Positions 62,445 to 64,000 of a stretch of DNA of 64,000 nucleotides are shown piece by piece (position 1 is the stretch's first letter; each line of letters opens with the position of its first letter). Under the pieces are notes generated by a model. That model ran no database searches. It worked only from the letters and a program-made list of their open reading frames with translations, and had not been told where the DNA came from. A program made the position numbers and the translations under genes. This stretch comes from Panaeolus papilionaceus. Its lineage: Eukaryota; Basidiomycota; Agaricomycetes; Agaricales. The stretch lies in the NCBI GenBank assembly GCA_015501605.1, contig JADNRZ010000007.1, forward strand, positions 62,001 through 126,000. Direction: 5' to 3'.

Positions 62445-64000
62445 GTCTACAGTGACGTTGTGAAGCACAATGTGCGCGATCGACCCACCCGGTAGGAGAA
62501 TGAGCGCGTCACAGTAATGCCTGCGTTGATTGGTATTCAGCATAATAACAGGCCCTTGGTCGGCAGCGGTGCCAAGTTTCTCGAACCGAGTGGGTAACAA
62601 GAACGATTCAAAGCCAGGAAGCTCCCTGATCTTCTCGAGTAATGTGTTGCGTTCGATAACTAATTTGCTTTGCTCATTCGACCCCGTTAAGCTGTCTGTC
62701 ATGTGCTGTGGAGATGTGGTTCCCGCCAGCGTTAGCCCTCGAATCTTCGTTGACAACGATTCCAGCATTGATGCATATGCCGGGAATTTGTCCGCTAGGT
62801 CTCCTAAATCACTTTGCAAGCCAAGCAGTTGCTGGAAAGTCATGGCAAGACTTTGTTCAAGAAATTCAATTGCTAGGGATAGGCGGTGGAAGCGAATGCA
62901 TCCAGCAACAGCTTTACTTGTCGCTGCGTTGATCCGAAACGCAATTAGGGCTTCGTGTCGAGACTTGATATCACTTCCAAGCCAGAAAAGTTCGGGAAGT
63001 ATCTTGAAGGCCGTACTGTATGCGTCGATGCAATCTTCTGCGTGTTCACGCAACTCCGCAAACCTGGCCCATCGATCAACTTTGTCCCAAAGATATGATG
63101 GGTTGGAGCCAGGCGCTTGAGAAGCTTTCCTGTAATTGGATAGGGTTTCCTTTTCGTCCTCTGCGCTGTGGGAGAGACTGTGTCGTTCGCTGTATACAGC
63201 GGCGAGTGTACCGTAGTAACTCACCCGCATCGGGTCGTCTGGAGGAGAAAGCGCCAATGCCTCGCTTATGTTTTTCAGTGCCTTGTCCAGGTCCTCTTCC
63301 CCGCGAAGCCTATTGTATCGATTGTAGTATTCAAGACCGAGGGAATGCTTGTAGGCCTTTAATCTGCGGTTGCCTGGCTTGGAAACTTGAACAGCCTCCT
63401 CATGCCATCGTATAATGGCGTCTCTGTTCTCCATTCCACCGCGGCGGACGTACAGAGCCGAATACACAGACGCTAAATCTGAGTAGTACTCCGCAGTTGA
63501 ATCGTCATCCGGTGATGCTGAAGCGACCACCTCCATCTGCAATGTAAGTGCTTCGTCGAGATGGGCGGTAATGTCTGTATGTTGATACAATGCCAGATAG
63601 AGGCACCCAAGTAAATTCTGGTACTGGAGCCACCGTTTACTGTTGCGCTGCGTGAGGCGCAGGGCAGAGTTAACCCAGTGGATGGCGGCATCTAGGTCCT
63701 TCTTATTTCGGTGTCTTGAATAGCGGTTGAAGAGTGCGTTGGAAAGTTTTTCTTGAAACACAGCGGACTTTGGATTGGAGTCGCCCAGCCCCTGTACGCA
63801 GCGCATCGCAAGATCTACCGCAGATTCGAGGTCTTCAAGTCGAGAATGGTGCAAGTTGTATCTTGAAAGGTATGCAATGGCTAGATTTCCCGCACATATC
63901 GCTCCGTCCGGGCTGGTCTTTGGGAAACGTCCAATTACTGATGAGAACCATTCGATCGCCATGTCTAGGTCCTGCTGTGATCGGCTGGCTTGTCCACGGT
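61426..64000 (-). CDS. TPR-CHAT protein, copy 2 (5' part outside window)
   Basis: Paralogue of the gene at 48.5-52.2 kb on the opposite strand, running past the window end. The final exon is 62187-61426, preceded by a 53-bp intron and the long TPR exon. The CHAT domain keeps the catalytic His (WLHLACHGEQ) and Cys (FVFLSACETATGD). TPR units include AGNLAIAYLSRYNLHHSRLE and NALFNRYSRHRNKKDLDAAI, similar to but clearly different from copy 1; for example copy 1 has NLSTAYMARYNLQPSRL at the equivalent place. The frame stays open to position 64000 and reads GQASRSQQDLDMAIEW at the edge, matching copy 1 just downstream of its GQFTRSQQDLDM, so at least the first third of the protein lies outside. Both copies look functional. 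Confidence 0.9.

Overview
The window looks like nuclear DNA of a mushroom-forming basidiomycete (Agaricomycetes). Genes are dense on both strands and cut by many introns of about 45-85 nt with GT-AG ends. The gene families fit: a PriB/prtT-like Zn2Cys6 activator, an NsdD-like GATA factor rich in Gln/Pro/His, a single-exon F-box-like protein and large TPR-CHAT proteins. No ribosome binding sites, operons, CRISPR arrays or credible tRNAs were seen. Gene models were built by hand by joining open frames at phase-compatible splice sites; no search was run.

Layout. 1-1.2 kb: end of a zinc alcohol dehydrogenase. 1.2-5.5 kb: gene-poor, with a perfect 20-bp hairpin. 5.5-9.5 kb: Zn2Cys6 regulator. 10.3-13.5 kb: small two-helix membrane protein (-), TPR protein (+), Ca3427/NMT1-like periplasmic-binding-fold protein (-). 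13.7-18.3 kb: telomerase reverse transcriptase. 18.7-26.1 kb: glutathione peroxidase (+), then on the minus strand a coiled-coil protein, AP-3 beta adaptin and a secreted GH79 hydrolase. 26.7-30.5 kb: RAD51D-like recombinase and a JLP1/TauD-type dioxygenase. 32.3-35.3 kb: NsdD-like GATA factor. 35.3-41.4 kb: a gene-poor tract holding an unlisted 78-residue Gly/Ser/Tyr/Asn protein with a TATA box, a candidate multi-exon gene and a probable pseudogene. 41.4-47.4 kb: a Ser/Pro-rich disordered protein and an F-box-like protein. 48.5-64 kb: two TPR-CHAT genes facing each other tail to tail around YIPF6, the proteasome ATPase RPT2, an F-box-like disordered protein and IWS1/SPN1.

The most unusual structure is the TPR-CHAT pair. 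The two genes have clearly diverged in their TPR halves. Yet a 1,053-bp block covering the end of the TPR/linker exon, the intron, the whole catalytic CHAT exon and 34 bp past the stop is nearly identical between 51138-52190 and, inverted, 61392-62444. This looks like recent gene conversion acting on the protease module. The block also forms an inverted repeat around a 9.2-kb segment with two likely essential genes. Otherwise the neighbours are mostly unrelated housekeeping, regulatory and secreted functions without an evident shared pathway.
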